Position numbers and translations under genes: made by a program. A stretch of 64,000 bases of DNA from Desulfuromonas versatilis (GTDB lineage: Bacteria; Desulfobacterota; Desulfuromonadia; Desulfuromonadales; NIT-T3), in assembly GCF_019704135.1 (NCBI RefSeq), contig NZ_AP024355.1:496001-560000 (forward strand). Reading direction: 5' to 3'. Positions 44,190-53,167 of the stretch are shown one piece after another (position 1 is the first letter of the stretch; each line of letters begins with the position of its first letter). The notes beneath the pieces were generated by a model. The model was not told the origin of the DNA and did not search any database. It was given only the letters and a program-made list of their open reading frames with translations.

Positions 44190-45044
44190 ATGAACCGCGC
44201 TAGCTGGTGGAAGGGTCTGCTGCTGTTGCTGATCGTCTTCAATCTTCCGGCCTGCCTGCCCCTTGCGGAGCGGGCTTCCGAAACTGCCACTTCAGGTGAC
44301 CTGCGGGTTTCCCGTTATGTCGACGGCCAGGGCAAGACCGGGATCACCGGCCAGGTGGTCCACAAGGACTCCGGGGCGCCGCTCGCCGAGGCCTATGTCA
44401 ACATCTACCCCGACGCCGTCTCCAACCTGCTCGGCCCCTCCCAGTACATTTCCAGCCCCACCGATGCCGAGGGGCGCTACAACCTCGAAGTTCCCCCAGG
44501 CACCTATTACGTGGTCGCTCGCAAGCGGATGAGCGGCCAGGCCGCCGGGCCGCTGGCTCAGGGGGACTACTATTCCGAGCACCAGCGGGTGATAACCACG
44601 GTGGAGGAAGGGACGCTGGCGTTGGTGGACCTGCAGGTGGTGCCGATGAAGGCGCCCATGTTCTTCCAGAAATCGGTGGTCGACAAGCGCACTGAAACCG
44701 GAATCCGCGGGCGCCTGGTGGATGCCGCGGGCAAGCCGGTCCCGGGAAGTTTCGCCGTGGCCTACACCGACAGCGACGTGCGCCGGCTGCCCGATTTCGC
44801 CTCCACGCTCTCCGACCAGCAGGGCAACTTCACCATCTTCCTGCCCAAGGGTGGTGTGTATTACCTGGCCGGGCGGCTGCATGCCTGGGACATGCCCAGA
44901 CCCGGCGAACTCTACGGCCGGCTCGGCGGCGAGGAGCCGGCGCCGGTGGAGGTCGTCCCGGGAGGCTTCGTGGAAAACATCCTGATCGAGATGACCCCCT
45001 TCAGCGGCGAGTACAAGCCGGGCAAGAGCCGACGACCCTACTGA
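44190..45044 (+). CDS. Lipoprotein with two carboxypeptidase-regulatory-like (Ig-fold) repeats
   Basis: 284 residues. A lipoprotein signal with lipobox LPAC (Cys about residue 22) is preceded by the strong site AGGAGGTG. Two related beta-sandwich units follow: TGITGQVVHKDSGAPLAEAYVNIYPD with DAEGRYNLEVPPGTYYVVARKR, and TGIRGRLVDAAGKPVPGSFAVAYTD with DQQGNFTIFLPKGGVYYLAGRL. Such domains are structural or bind partners at the cell surface. No enzyme motif is seen. The gene is divergent from glpD and has its own promoter and terminator. Confidence 0.8.
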   Translation: MNRASWWKGLLLLLIVFNLPACLPLAERASETATSGDLRVSRYVDGQGKTGITGQVVHKDSGAPLAEAYVNIYPDAVSNLLGPSQYISSPTDAEGRYNLEVPPGTYYVVARKRMSGQAAGPLAQGDYYSEHQRVITTVEEGTLALVDLQVVPMKAPMFFQKSVVDKRTETGIRGRLVDAAGKPVPGSFAVAYTDSDVRRLPDFASTLSDQQGNFTIFLPKGGVYYLAGRLHAWDMPRPGELYGRLGGEEPAPVEVVPGGFVENILIEMTPFSGEYKPGKSRRPY

Positions 45045-45068
45045 AGGGCGGACCCGGAAGGGCATCGA

Positions 45069-45103
45069 GGGCCGGCGCGTGGGACGACGCGCCGGCCCTT
45101 TTT
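45069..45103 (+). terminator. Intrinsic terminator of the lipoprotein gene
   Basis: Twelve-bp perfect stem GGGCCGGCGCGT (45069-45080) with 45087-45098, six-base loop, then TTTTT. Confidence 0.92.
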
Positions 45104-45120
45104 CTGTGGTGGGGGAAAGC

Positions 45121-45564
45121 TCAGCGAAAGCCGAATCTCTTGGAGAGAATGCCGAGGTACTTGTTCAGCGGATGGTCGCGGTCAAGGGCTTTCAGCGGCG
45201 GCGATTTGCGTACCCCCAGCGCCTTGAGTTCCTCGATGATCTCCTGGTTGCGCTCCAGTTTGATGCCGCGCCGAAAGGCGTTTATCGCTCGGGCCTTCTG
45301 GCCCGCAATCAGATAGATGCGGCCCAGGTTCAGGGTGTGGATGGAGTTGCCGGGCTCCTCCTGCAGGGCCGTCATGCACATGTGGACCGCCTTCTGCAGT
45401 TGGCGGCGCTCCCTGGCCAGGCAGTAGGCCAGGTAGGAGCGGACCACCGGGGTGTCGCGCTGGTGGGCCGCGTTTTCAAAGTGGACCAGCGCCATCAGGG
45501 TGTTGCCCTGGCGGATGGCGGCGATTCCCTGCTGAACCAGTCGGTTGAAATCGGTGCTCGGCAT
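45121..45564 (-). CDS. TPR-repeat protein, unknown function
   Basis: 147 residues. Helical repeats of the tetratricopeptide type: GIAAIRQGNTLMALVHFENAA, RSYLAYCLARERRQLQKAVHMCMTALQEEPGN, IHTLNLGRIYLIAGQKARAINAFRRGIKLERN. The last 35 residues are basic and hydrophobic (LNKYLGILSKRFGFR). ATG 45564 follows AGGAAG. It is a scaffold-type protein; the partner is not suggested by the neighbours. A perfect 16-bp palindrome lies 54 bases upstream. Confidence 0.8.
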   Translation of the reverse strand: MPSTDFNRLVQQGIAAIRQGNTLMALVHFENAAHQRDTPVVRSYLAYCLARERRQLQKAVHMCMTALQEEPGNSIHTLNLGRIYLIAGQKARAINAFRRGIKLERNQEIIEELKALGVRKSPPLKALDRDHPLNKYLGILSKRFGFR

Positions 45565-45617
45565 CGGATTTTCTTCCTGTCGTGGCAAGCCCGCCATGGG
45601 CGGGGGATGAGCTCAGG

Positions 45618-45633
45618 TGTAAACTAGTTTACA
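45618..45633. promoter_or_regulatory. Perfect 16-bp palindrome, candidate operator of the TPR gene
   Basis: TGTAAACTAGTTTACA is fully self-complementary and sits 54-69 bases upstream of the TPR start, beyond the end of the epimerase-like gene. Its size and symmetry fit a TetR-, MarR- or FadR-like dimer site. Confidence 0.5.
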
Positions 45634-45692
45634 TGGTTGTGGCGAGCTGGCAATCTCCCGGCGTCTTCGGGATCGGGCGGACCGGCGGCCGC

Positions 45693-46613
45693 TCAGCGGT
45701 AATGGCGGGCAAGCTCGGACTGGTAGCAGATGCCCAGGGTGTCGGCATTCTGCTCCAGCCATACCGTGAATAGTGTGTGCCCGGCTGCCGGGGCGTCGGT
45801 GGCCAGCAGGCCCGAAACCAGGACGTCGATTTCCCTGCGGGTCACCGGCACATCCTCCACCAGGCCCCCGACCAGCCCACCGAGCCGCAGGATGCGCGTG
45901 GGGGGCATGTGCACCAGGCGTGAGCGGCTGCCGATGCGGCGGGCGACCAGCCGCACCATCTGCTCGAAGCTGAAGGTTTCGGGCCCACCAGCCACCAGCT
46001 CAACGCTCTGGCGCCTGTGTCCGGCGCGCACCGCAAGCTCGGCGATATCGTCGACGTAAACCGGCTGCAGGGGGTAGCTGCCGTCGCCGGGCAGGGCGAA
46101 GAACGGAAGTTTGCGCAGCATCCAGGCGAGGTTGTTGAAAAAAGGGGCCTCCCTGCCGAACAGGATGGTCGGCCGGAGAATGGCGCAGGGAATTCCCGAT
46201 TCGAGGACGGCCTGCTCGGCCTGGGCCTTGGCCTGGAAATAGGGGTGTGGGGAATCGGGGCTGGCATTGGCCGCGCTGAGGTGGACGATGTGTCGTACCG
46301 ATACCTCGCGGGCCGCACGGACCAGGCTGCGGGTGTTGGCCACCGCCTGGGCGAAGGTCATTTCGCCGTATTCCAGGCGGATCCAATAGGTGTTGTAAAG
46401 AACTTCCGCGCCCTCGAGGCTGGCGGCCAGCGCTGCGGGGTCGTCGAAGTTGAAGGGGGCCGCAGGGATGTCGTTCGAAAAGGGGGACTCCGTCACGGGA
46501 TGGCCTGTCAGGGTTTTGACTTTGAACCCGTCGGCCAGCAGGCGGCGGGCGATATATCTTCCGGTGAAACTGTAGGCTCCCGTTACCACGTTCAGACCCG
46601 TATCCGCCGCCAT
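45693..46613 (-). CDS. NAD(P)-binding, NmrA/epimerase-like protein
   Basis: 306 residues. The N-terminal Rossmann motif is VVTGAYSFTGRYIARRLLADGFKVKTLTGHP (GxxxxTG type), followed by HIVHLSAANASPDSPHPYFQAKAQAEQAVLESGIPCAILRPTILFG, characteristic of atypical short-chain dehydrogenases such as complex I assembly factor NDUFA9-like or NmrA-like proteins. The catalytic tyrosine of true epimerases is replaced in the YFQAK motif region. ATG 46613 follows GGGGAGG. The substrate is unknown; complex I assembly or quinone biosynthesis roles are seen for relatives, but nothing proves that here. Confidence 0.8.
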   Translation of the reverse strand: MAADTGLNVVTGAYSFTGRYIARRLLADGFKVKTLTGHPVTESPFSNDIPAAPFNFDDPAALAASLEGAEVLYNTYWIRLEYGEMTFAQAVANTRSLVRAAREVSVRHIVHLSAANASPDSPHPYFQAKAQAEQAVLESGIPCAILRPTILFGREAPFFNNLAWMLRKLPFFALPGDGSYPLQPVYVDDIAELAVRAGHRRQSVELVAGGPETFSFEQMVRLVARRIGSRSRLVHMPPTRILRLGGLVGGLVEDVPVTRREIDVLVSGLLATDAPAAGHTLFTVWLEQNADTLGICYQSELARHYR

Positions 46614-46697
46614 GCATCCTCCCCGAATCCCCTCGGCAGTTTTCAGCCCTGTCGATGCTTCAGTATAGCATTGCCTTGCACCCCGGAGTTTGAGCCC

Positions 46698-47042
46698 ATG
46701 GTGAAACACCCGGTTGAGAGGATCCCCCGCCCCGAGACCCGAACCCTGAGGCGTCGCCTGCTCGAGTTGCTGACCGAAGAAGCCCTGAACGCCCATGAAC
46801 TATCTCAGACCCTGGGCATTCCGGAAAAAGAGGTCGGCCCTCACTTGGAGCACCTGCGCCGCTCCCTCCAGCAGCGGGGGCAGCGCCTGGAGGTTGTACC
46901 GGCCCAGTGTCGCGGTTGTGGGTTCCGCTTCGCCAAGCGGGAGCGTCTGACGCGTCCCGGCAAATGCCCGATGTGCCGGGGCGAGTCGATCGAGGCCCCT
47001 CGGTTCGCCGTGGCGGGGGCGGGTTCGGGTTCGGGCCCATGA
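46698..47042 (+). CDS. HTH transcriptional regulator fused to a zinc ribbon (COG3357 type)
   Basis: 114 residues. A winged-helix part (RRRLLELLTEEALNAHELSQTLGIPEKEVGPHLEHLRRSL) precedes a zinc ribbon with ligands CRGCGF and CPMCRG (about Cys 71, 74, 91, 94). This pairing is the conserved COG3357 arrangement of archaeal and bacterial predicted regulators. It begins at ATG 46698; a GTG three bases later is possible. It is divergent from the epimerase-like gene and may control it. Ligand and targets are unknown. Confidence 0.8.
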   Translation: MVKHPVERIPRPETRTLRRRLLELLTEEALNAHELSQTLGIPEKEVGPHLEHLRRSLQQRGQRLEVVPAQCRGCGFRFAKRERLTRPGKCPMCRGESIEAPRFAVAGAGSGSGP

Positions 47043-47189
47043 AGTGGTGGGCGAGCTTGTTTTTCTGTGGTTTTTTTACCCAGGGGTAGCCGGCTATTTT
47101 GCGTCATTTTGGGACCCCGAGCCGGTGGCATGAGGGGGGCAGAGGGCCGGCGCTGCGGCAGGCCCGCCACGGCAGGGAGGGGCGGAGGT

Positions 47190-47205
47190 TGGCATGTTTG
47201 ATGCT
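47190..47205 (+). promoter_or_regulatory. Candidate sigma-54 promoter of the 58-residue secreted protein
   Basis: TGGCATGTTTGATGCT matches the TGGCAC-N5-TTGCW layout with the GG and GC dinucleotides correctly spaced, 69 bases before the start codon. Transcription would start near 47216. Confidence 0.4.
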
Positions 47206-47273
47206 TGTGGTAATTAATACCATTTTGCATAAACCGCTCCGGCGGTAGCTTCCGGAAGAAAGGAGTTCCTTTC

Positions 47274-47450
47274 ATGCGCAAGACCGTCCTCGCCGCCCTG
47301 GTCGGCGTCCAACTGCTCTGCAGTACCACGCCGCTGCTGGCCGCCCCCCGGCTGACCCAGGGACCGGCTGACTACGTGCTGATGCCGTTTCTGGGCTATG
47401 TGAGCCTGGTGGCGGCCGCGCAGCTCATTGCCCGCTGCCGGCGCCGCTGA
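47274..47450 (+). CDS. 58-residue exported or membrane protein, unknown
   Basis: ATG 47274 follows AAAGGAG. The protein has a signal-like N terminus (MRKTVLAALVGVQLLCSTTPLLA, cleavage likely after ALA at about residue 24) and a second hydrophobic segment (VLMPFLGYVSLVAAAQLIA) ending in a basic tail CRRR. It could be a small bitopic membrane protein facing the cytoplasm. A candidate sigma-54 promoter upstream and an intrinsic terminator downstream support expression. I recognise no family. Confidence 0.65.
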   Translation: MRKTVLAALVGVQLLCSTTPLLAAPRLTQGPADYVLMPFLGYVSLVAAAQLIARCRRR

Positions 47451-47496
47451 AACCCCGACACCGCTTCAGCCTTGACATTAGCCTTTTGCAGTAAAG

Positions 47497-47532
47497 GGGA
47501 TGACAGATTTTGTTGTCCCTTTTTGTTTTTTT
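47497..47532 (+). terminator. Intrinsic terminator of the 58-residue protein gene
   Basis: Nine-bp stem with two G-U pairs (47497-47505 with 47511-47519) followed by a T-rich tract. Confidence 0.7.
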
Positions 47533-47580
47533 GGCCCAGGGTATGCAAAACAGGGAGGGGCCGGCCCGGTTCGCCTGCCT

Positions 47581-48888
47581 TTACAAAGAACTGCTGTCCA
47601 GGGAGGACGTGATTTCCATCTCCCGCAGTTTCAGGGCGATCCGCCGGCGGACGCTGGTGGGGATTTCCACGTGCAGGCAGATGACATCGGGCCGAAGCTT
47701 GCGGGCTTCGATGCGCTGGATGGCATTGCCACCGGCGCCCGGGAGCCAGCGGACGTTCTCCTCGGGCAGATAGGTGCGCTCTTCGCCCTCGAGCAGGCTT
47801 TTGGCCTCGGCTCGTGGATCGAAGGCGCGCCCCATGAGCTGCAGCCCGCCCAGCATTAAAAATTGCAGGCCGTGGTGCGGCGCCGTGCAGAGCTGGACGA
47901 AGATCTCCTCCGAGAGCTCCCGCAGCAGCGCCAGCCCCTGGCGAAGCCGGGGCGCGGGGGCCAGGTGGAGGAGCTCGCCGTGTTCCTCGAACTGCCCCAG
48001 TTTCTCAGGCTGCGGATAGGGGGGGAAGCCACCGAGTCCCACCACCAGGCGGCGGTCGTTCTCCCGGGTCCCGACGCAGCCGTGAATGTCGATGATCAGC
48101 GGCGGGGGGGCGAGTTCGAGCAATTCGACGTAGCGGCGCAGTCCCTCCTCGAGCTTGTAGCAGTAGGGGTGTCCACCGGCATCGACATAGGGGTAGATGA
48201 CATCTATGTTGCTGGGGTTCAGGGGAACTCCCCAGTTGCGGAGTTTCTCCAGGTTGGTGTCGGTGAGCGGCTCTCGTCCCGAAAAGCCGAGGTTCACCAC
48301 GGCGGCGCTCCCTTTGCCGCAGCGTAGAAAGAACAGGGCGACATCCAGGGTGTGCGGGTCGTAAGGGCCGTGGGTCGCGGTGAGCAGGGGCAGGTCCGAC
48401 TCCCGGAGATGGTCTTGCCGCAACAGCAGCACCCCGCCGGCGCCATCGGCGACAAAGCGAGCCTCGAACCCCGGCAGGCGCGAGCCGGCCTGGGTCCAGC
48501 CGGTGTCCCCTGTGGGCAGGGTGCCGAAGAAACTGCTCAACACTTTCTGTCGCCATTTTGCCGAAAAACGCAGGCTGCGGTCGGCCAACCGATAATAGAC
48601 GGCATAGGTGAGCGGATCGAGGTAGACCCGGATACCCAGGCGCAGGAGCAATTCGCGGTTGTAATTGTTCTGGGTGGTTTTCAGCAGCCGCTCGGTGATC
48701 TCCTCCATGCCGGCGAACTGGGCGTCCTCTGGAGGCGAATCAAGCAGTTCAATCCTCTTCAGGTGGCGATAGTCCTCCTTACCGATCTCCACCTCGAGGC
48801 GATTGAGGTGGCGCCGGAAGGGGGCCGCGTAGTCCACGGTGAAGGTGCTGATGAACAGCTTGGGGATGTTGGGGGACTGCTGGGTCAC
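47581..48888 (-). CDS. Unknown 435-residue protein
   Basis: GTG 48888 is used because AAGGAG lies 9 bases upstream; the open frame continues further but into unrelated sequence. No signal peptide. The middle holds LLTATHGPYDPHTLDVALFFLRCG, VVNLGFSGREPLTDTNLEKLRNWGVPLNPSN and, near residue 265, IIDIHGCVGTRENDRRLVVGLGG. The HG motifs and the conserved acidic/basic neighbours remind me of metal-dependent amidohydrolases acting on N-acyl amino acids, but the match is too weak to name. Single gene with a good promoter, divergent from the phosphate-binding-like gene. Confidence 0.65.
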   Translation of the reverse strand: MTQQSPNIPKLFISTFTVDYAAPFRRHLNRLEVEIGKEDYRHLKRIELLDSPPEDAQFAGMEEITERLLKTTQNNYNRELLLRLGIRVYLDPLTYAVYYRLADRSLRFSAKWRQKVLSSFFGTLPTGDTGWTQAGSRLPGFEARFVADGAGGVLLLRQDHLRESDLPLLTATHGPYDPHTLDVALFFLRCGKGSAAVVNLGFSGREPLTDTNLEKLRNWGVPLNPSNIDVIYPYVDAGGHPYCYKLEEGLRRYVELLELAPPPLIIDIHGCVGTRENDRRLVVGLGGFPPYPQPEKLGQFEEHGELLHLAPAPRLRQGLALLRELSEEIFVQLCTAPHHGLQFLMLGGLQLMGRAFDPRAEAKSLLEGEERTYLPEENVRWLPGAGGNAIQRIEARKLRPDVICLHVEIPTSVRRRIALKLREMEITSSLDSSSL

Positions 48889-48920
48889 GGAAAACGCTCC
48901 TTGGTGGGCACGATGATTAA

Positions 48921-48949
48921 ATAATACCCCCCGACACCCGAGGAGACAA
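48921..48949 (-). promoter_or_regulatory. Candidate promoter of the 435-residue protein gene
   Basis: On the minus strand TTGTCT (48949-48944), 17-base spacer, TATTAT (48926-48921). Confidence 0.5.
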
Positions 48950-49083
48950 CGATTGTCCCGGCGGGAGCTCGTTGGGGAGAAGCGCCAGATCCGGCAGGCT
49001 GTTGCAAGCAGCCGGAGGAAAGTGGTACTTTCCCTGGCGAGGGCCGTCGGCCGCTGAGCCGCCAGGAGAGAAGGGGGAAGGGA

Positions 49084-49911
49084 TTGCTGGTCAGATGGAT
49101 TGCGGGATTGTGCCTGGGACTGGCCTTGGCCGGCGCCACGGTGCATGCCGCTGGGCCGACCCGGCTGCGCTATGCCGGTGCCACCACCCTCAAGCGCGAC
49201 TTCATGCCCAAGGCCGCCTGGGCCTTCGAGGCCCGAACCGGGGTCGGCTTCACCATTGTGGGGGGCAACACCGACCCCGGCCTGCTGGCCTTGCGGGCCG
49301 GCGAGGCGGACGTGGCGGGAGCCGGGCGGTTTCTTACCCCGGCCGAGAGAGCCGCGGGGCTGGTGGAGACGCTGGTCGGCTGGGATCCGTTGGCCGTGGT
49401 GGTGCACGAAACCAATCCGCTGGAGGCACTGAGCCTCCAGCAGCTGGTGGGAATTTTCAGCGGGCGAATTGCCCGCTGGAGCGAGGTCGGCGGGCCCGAT
49501 CTGCCAATTTTGCTGGTGGTCAACCCCGAGGGCTCGGGGATGCGTGCCGCGGTGGAGGAGGAGGTTCTGCGGGGGGAGAGCCTCGGACCGTTTCAACTGA
49601 CCACGGGCCTGGTCGAGGATGGCGACCTGCAGGTTTCCCAATTCCCCCTGGCGATCACCATCCTCAGCAGCAGCATGGTCGATGGGCCCCGGGTCAAGAT
49701 CCTGAAGATCGACGGGCAGTCCCTCGGCTCGGCAACGGTGACCCAAGGCAAGTACCCGCTGGTCAAGCCGCTGCAGTTGGTGACCCTGGGCCCGCCCCGG
49801 GGGACGTTGCTGGATTTCATCGAATTTGTTCAGAGCCCCGAGGGGCAGGCCATAATGGAGCGGCGGTTTTACGGCATCGGGACTCCGTCCGCCGCTGCTG
49901 ATCATCCCTGA
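49084..49911 (+). CDS. PstS-like periplasmic phosphate-binding protein
   Basis: 275 residues, TTG start after GGGGGAAGGG. Signal peptide to about residue 23 ([10 protein letters not shown]). The mature part is a type II periplasmic binding fold of the PstS family: [55 protein letters not shown], then [33 protein letters not shown]. No pstCAB genes are near. It is followed after 22 bases by a chemoreceptor gene, so a sensing role, with phosphate or another oxyanion as ligand, is a reasonable inference. Confidence 0.8.
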   Translation: MLVRWIAGLCLGLALAGATVHAAGPTRLRYAGATTLKRDFMPKAAWAFEARTGVGFTIVGGNTDPGLLALRAGEADVAGAGRFLTPAERAAGLVETLVGWDPLAVVVHETNPLEALSLQQLVGIFSGRIARWSEVGGPDLPILLVVNPEGSGMRAAVEEEVLRGESLGPFQLTTGLVEDGDLQVSQFPLAITILSSSMVDGPRVKILKIDGQSLGSATVTQGKYPLVKPLQLVTLGPPRGTLLDFIEFVQSPEGQAIMERRFYGIGTPSAAADHP

Positions 49912-49933
49912 GTCGAATAAAAAGGATTCGCCG

Positions 49934-52309
49934 ATGTTTTCATCACTGAAGCTGCGCTCGAAGATACTCGTGGCCCTGATCGGCCTTTCGGTTCTGCCGC
50001 TCGCCGCCGCGCTGATTCTGCTCTCCGCATTTACCGACGAGCAGATGGAGCAGGGCATGCAGTTGCGGGCCGACGAGACGGTGCGCTTCGTCAAGGAGCG
50101 CATCGACGCCGCCCAGCGGGAGGTCTCCAACTACATCCGCCTCTCCAGCCTGGACAGCGATTTGAGCAACTCCATCTACTTCTCGGAAAATCCCGAGGAG
50201 ATGCTCAATCTCAAGACCGCCGTGGAGGATGCCCAGGAGATCTTCCACATCGACCTGATCCAGGTTCTCAACCCCGAGGGGCACGTGCTGCGCAGGACCC
50301 TGCGCGAGGGCCACCGGGACCTCCAGCCCACCACCGGCAAGGAGCACCCGGTGATCCAGGCGGCCTTGGCCGGCACCGACGCCAGCGGTCTGGGCAGCTT
50401 CGACGGGCGGGCGGCCATCGTCGCGGTTTCACCGATCAGCTACCACCAGAAGGTCATCGGTTACCTGCTCGGGGCGATTTTCCTCGACGATATCGCCGAG
50501 CACCTGCGGCAGCTGGGGGGCACGGCCGTGGCCTTCTACAATCCCGAAGGAGAAATCACCACCAGCGATGCCGAACTGACGGAGCTTTCCCTCGCCCAGA
50601 TCCAGGGGCGGGAGAGCTGGACCCAGCAGCTCGGCAAGACCCCCTACAGCCTTTACAATATCCCCTTCGGCGGCCGGGACGAGGGGCTCATCATTGCCTA
50701 CGATCGCTCCGAACTGGTCGAGGCCCGGCGTAACCTGCGGGCGGTGCTGCTGACCATCCTCCTCGGTGTCGGGACCCTGGCGGTGCTGATCGGGGTGGCC
50801 ATCTCCCGCGGGGTGGTCCGGCCGCTGACCGAGGTGGTGAAGAACCTCAAGGAGATCGCCGAGGGCGAGGCCGACCTCACCCGGGCGCTCAAGGTCCGCT
50901 CGCGGGACGAAGTCGGCGAACTGGCCGAGAGCTTCAACCGGTTTCTCGGGCGGTTGGCCGAGACCGTGCGGCGCATCAAGGTGGTGCGCTCGGATCTGGC
51001 CCAGGCCGCCGAAAAGATCCGTCTCTCCTCCAGCGAGGTCAACATGGGGGCCCTGCGCCAGTCCCAGGCGCTCGAGGAGAGCCACCAGGCGATCCAGGGG
51101 ATCGACCAGACCCTGGCCGGCGTCGCCGAAAGCACCAGCCAGCTGCTGGATGCCGCCGAGGGGAGCTCGTCGGCCACCCTGGAGCTGGGCTCCACCATCG
51201 AAGAGATCGCCGACCAGATGGAGAAGCTCTTCGCCACGGTCGAGGAGGTTTCCAGTTCCATCACCCAGATGTCGGTGGCTTCCCAGCAGGTGACCGACAA
51301 TATCGAGGCGCTCTCCTCCTCCACGGAAATCACCGCCTCCTCCATCACCGAGATGGACGCCGCCATCAAGGAGATCGAGGAGAACGCCGGGCGCACCAGC
51401 GCCCTTTCCGAGGCTGCGGCCCGCGATGCCCAGTCGGGCAAGGAGGCGGTGGATGAAACCATCCAGGGGATCTGTGCGGTGCGCGAGATCGTCGACGGCG
51501 CGACCACCGTCATTCAGGACCTAGGGGCCCAGTCGAGCGCCATCGGCAAGATCCTCACCGTCATCGACGAGGTGGCCGACCAGACCAGCCTGCTGGCGCT
51601 CAATGCCGCCATCATCGCCGCCCAGGCCGGCGAGCACGGGCGCGGCTTCGCGGTGGTGGCCGACGAGATCCGCGAGCTGGCCGATCGCACCGCGGTCAGC
51701 ACCCGAGAAATCGCGGCGATCATCACCCGGCTGCAGGATGGCACCCGGGGGGCGGTCAAGGCCATGGGCAGCGCCAGCGAACGCGTGCACAAGGAGGTTG
51801 ACCGCTCGCGGATCGCCGGCAGCGCCCTGGACCAGATCCGCAACAGCACTCTGACCGCCACCGAGCAGGTGCGCAGCATCGTGCGGGCCACCCAGGAGCA
51901 GGCTCGCGGCAGTCAGCAGATCACCCAGTCGATCAACCAGGTGGCGGCCATGCTCAACCAGATCGCCACGGCCGTCAACCAGCAGAGCGAGGGGACCCAG
52001 CAGCTGGCCAAGGCTGCGGAGTTTATGAAGGATATCGCTTCACGGGTGAACCTGAGCACCGGCGAGCAGACCAACGGCAGCCGGCAGATCAACCTCAGTA
52101 TGGAGAACATCCGCGACATGATCGAACGCATCGATGCCGCCAGCCGCGAGCAGGCCCTGCGGAGCCGGCAGGTGGTGGAGGCAGTCTCCAGCGTGCGCAG
52201 CATCGCCGAGAACAACGTGGCGCGCACCGCCGAACTCGACCAGGTGGTGGAACTGCTCGCCGAGCAGACCGGCACCCTGGAAAACGAGGTCGGCGCCTTC
52301 AAGGCATGA
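49934..52309 (+). CDS. Methyl-accepting chemotaxis protein
   Basis: 791 residues. Transmembrane helix at about 10-32, a periplasmic Cache-like domain to about 265, second helix at about 268-290, HAMP to about 345 and a long signalling domain. The hairpin tip is recognisable in [48 protein letters not shown]. The usual NAAIEAARAGE reads [11 protein letters not shown]. There is no C-terminal CheR-binding pentapeptide. It lies 22 bases after the binding protein gene and may read its ligand state. The stop overlaps the start of the next gene by four bases. Confidence 0.93.
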   Translation: MFSSLKLRSKILVALIGLSVLPLAAALILLSAFTDEQMEQGMQLRADETVRFVKERIDAAQREVSNYIRLSSLDSDLSNSIYFSENPEEMLNLKTAVEDAQEIFHIDLIQVLNPEGHVLRRTLREGHRDLQPTTGKEHPVIQAALAGTDASGLGSFDGRAAIVAVSPISYHQKVIGYLLGAIFLDDIAEHLRQLGGTAVAFYNPEGEITTSDAELTELSLAQIQGRESWTQQLGKTPYSLYNIPFGGRDEGLIIAYDRSELVEARRNLRAVLLTILLGVGTLAVLIGVAISRGVVRPLTEVVKNLKEIAEGEADLTRALKVRSRDEVGELAESFNRFLGRLAETVRRIKVVRSDLAQAAEKIRLSSSEVNMGALRQSQALEESHQAIQGIDQTLAGVAESTSQLLDAAEGSSSATLELGSTIEEIADQMEKLFATVEEVSSSITQMSVASQQVTDNIEALSSSTEITASSITEMDAAIKEIEENAGRTSALSEAAARDAQSGKEAVDETIQGICAVREIVDGATTVIQDLGAQSSAIGKILTVIDEVADQTSLLALNAAIIAAQAGEHGRGFAVVADEIRELADRTAVSTREIAAIITRLQDGTRGAVKAMGSASERVHKEVDRSRIAGSALDQIRNSTLTATEQVRSIVRATQEQARGSQQITQSINQVAAMLNQIATAVNQQSEGTQQLAKAAEFMKDIASRVNLSTGEQTNGSRQINLSMENIRDMIERIDAASREQALRSRQVVEAVSSVRSIAENNVARTAELDQVVELLAEQTGTLENEVGAFKA

Positions 52310-53100
52310 ACCGGCGCAACCTGAAGGTCACCATCCTGGGCTCGGGGACCAGCACCGGGGTGCCGGTCATCGGCTGCCGCTGCCCGGTCTGCCGTTCGCA
52401 AGACCCGCGCAACCAGCGTACCCGCTGCAGCGTCCTGATCTCGGTCGGTGAACGCAACGTCCTCATCGACACCGCCACCGATCTGCGCCAGCAGGCTCTG
52501 CGCGAGGAGGTGGACCACGTGGACGCGGTGCTCTTCACCCACAGCCACGCCGATCACGTGCATGGCATCGACGACCTGCGCTCCTTCAACCGCTCCTCGG
52601 GTGAGCTGATGCCGATTTTCGGCTCGGCCGAGACCATCGGGACCATTCGCCGAAACTTCAGCTACATCTTCGATGACGATCCCGATGCCGGATATCGTCC
52701 CAGGCTGGCGCCCCAGGTGGTGGACGGGCCTTTCGAGCTGTTCGGGCTGCGGATCGAACCGCTTCCCCTGGTGCACGGCCCCGGCCGCTCCCTCGGCTAC
52801 CGGGTCGGCCCCTTTGCCTATCTCACCGACTGCAGCGCCATCCCCGCCGAGAGCCAGGCGCGCCTTGGCGGAATCGACACCCTGGTGGTCGACGGCCTGC
52901 GCTTCAAGCCCCACCAAAGTCACTTCAGCATCGCCCAGGCCATCGAAGCGGCCGCGAATATCGGCGCCCGCCGCACTCTGCTGACCCACCTGAGCCACGA
53001 TGTGGACTATGCACGCCACTCCCCGCTGCTGCCCGAGGGGGTCGAACTGGCCCACGACGGGCAGCGGCTGAGTTTCGATTTCGCCGCCGGAGATGAATGA
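52306..53100 (+). CDS. Metallo-beta-lactamase fold hydrolase (phosphoribosyl cyclic phosphodiesterase-like)
   Basis: 264 residues. [27 protein letters not shown] at the start is the PhnP/RNase Z-branch motif including a CxCPVC zinc knuckle, and [21 protein letters not shown] is the HxHxDH metal site. A final HLSHDVDY gives further histidine ligands. Relatives hydrolyse 1,2-cyclic phosphoribose or other cyclic phosphodiesters; the substrate is not certain because no phosphonate genes lie near. It begins inside the chemoreceptor stop. Confidence 0.82.
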   Translation: MNRRNLKVTILGSGTSTGVPVIGCRCPVCRSQDPRNQRTRCSVLISVGERNVLIDTATDLRQQALREEVDHVDAVLFTHSHADHVHGIDDLRSFNRSSGELMPIFGSAETIGTIRRNFSYIFDDDPDAGYRPRLAPQVVDGPFELFGLRIEPLPLVHGPGRSLGYRVGPFAYLTDCSAIPAESQARLGGIDTLVVDGLRFKPHQSHFSIAQAIEAAANIGARRTLLTHLSHDVDYARHSPLLPEGVELAHDGQRLSFDFAAGDE

Positions 53101-53167
53101 CGCTTGATACCGTAGACGCTGACGGGTTATGGTAGCCACTCAATCCTCCTCCCCGGAGCCGATCCCG

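Noticed and set aside
48889-50130. Upstream extension of the 435-residue protein to an ATG at 50130
   Set aside because: It would overlap the whole PstS-like gene antisense and skip a good promoter and ribosome site at 48888-48949.
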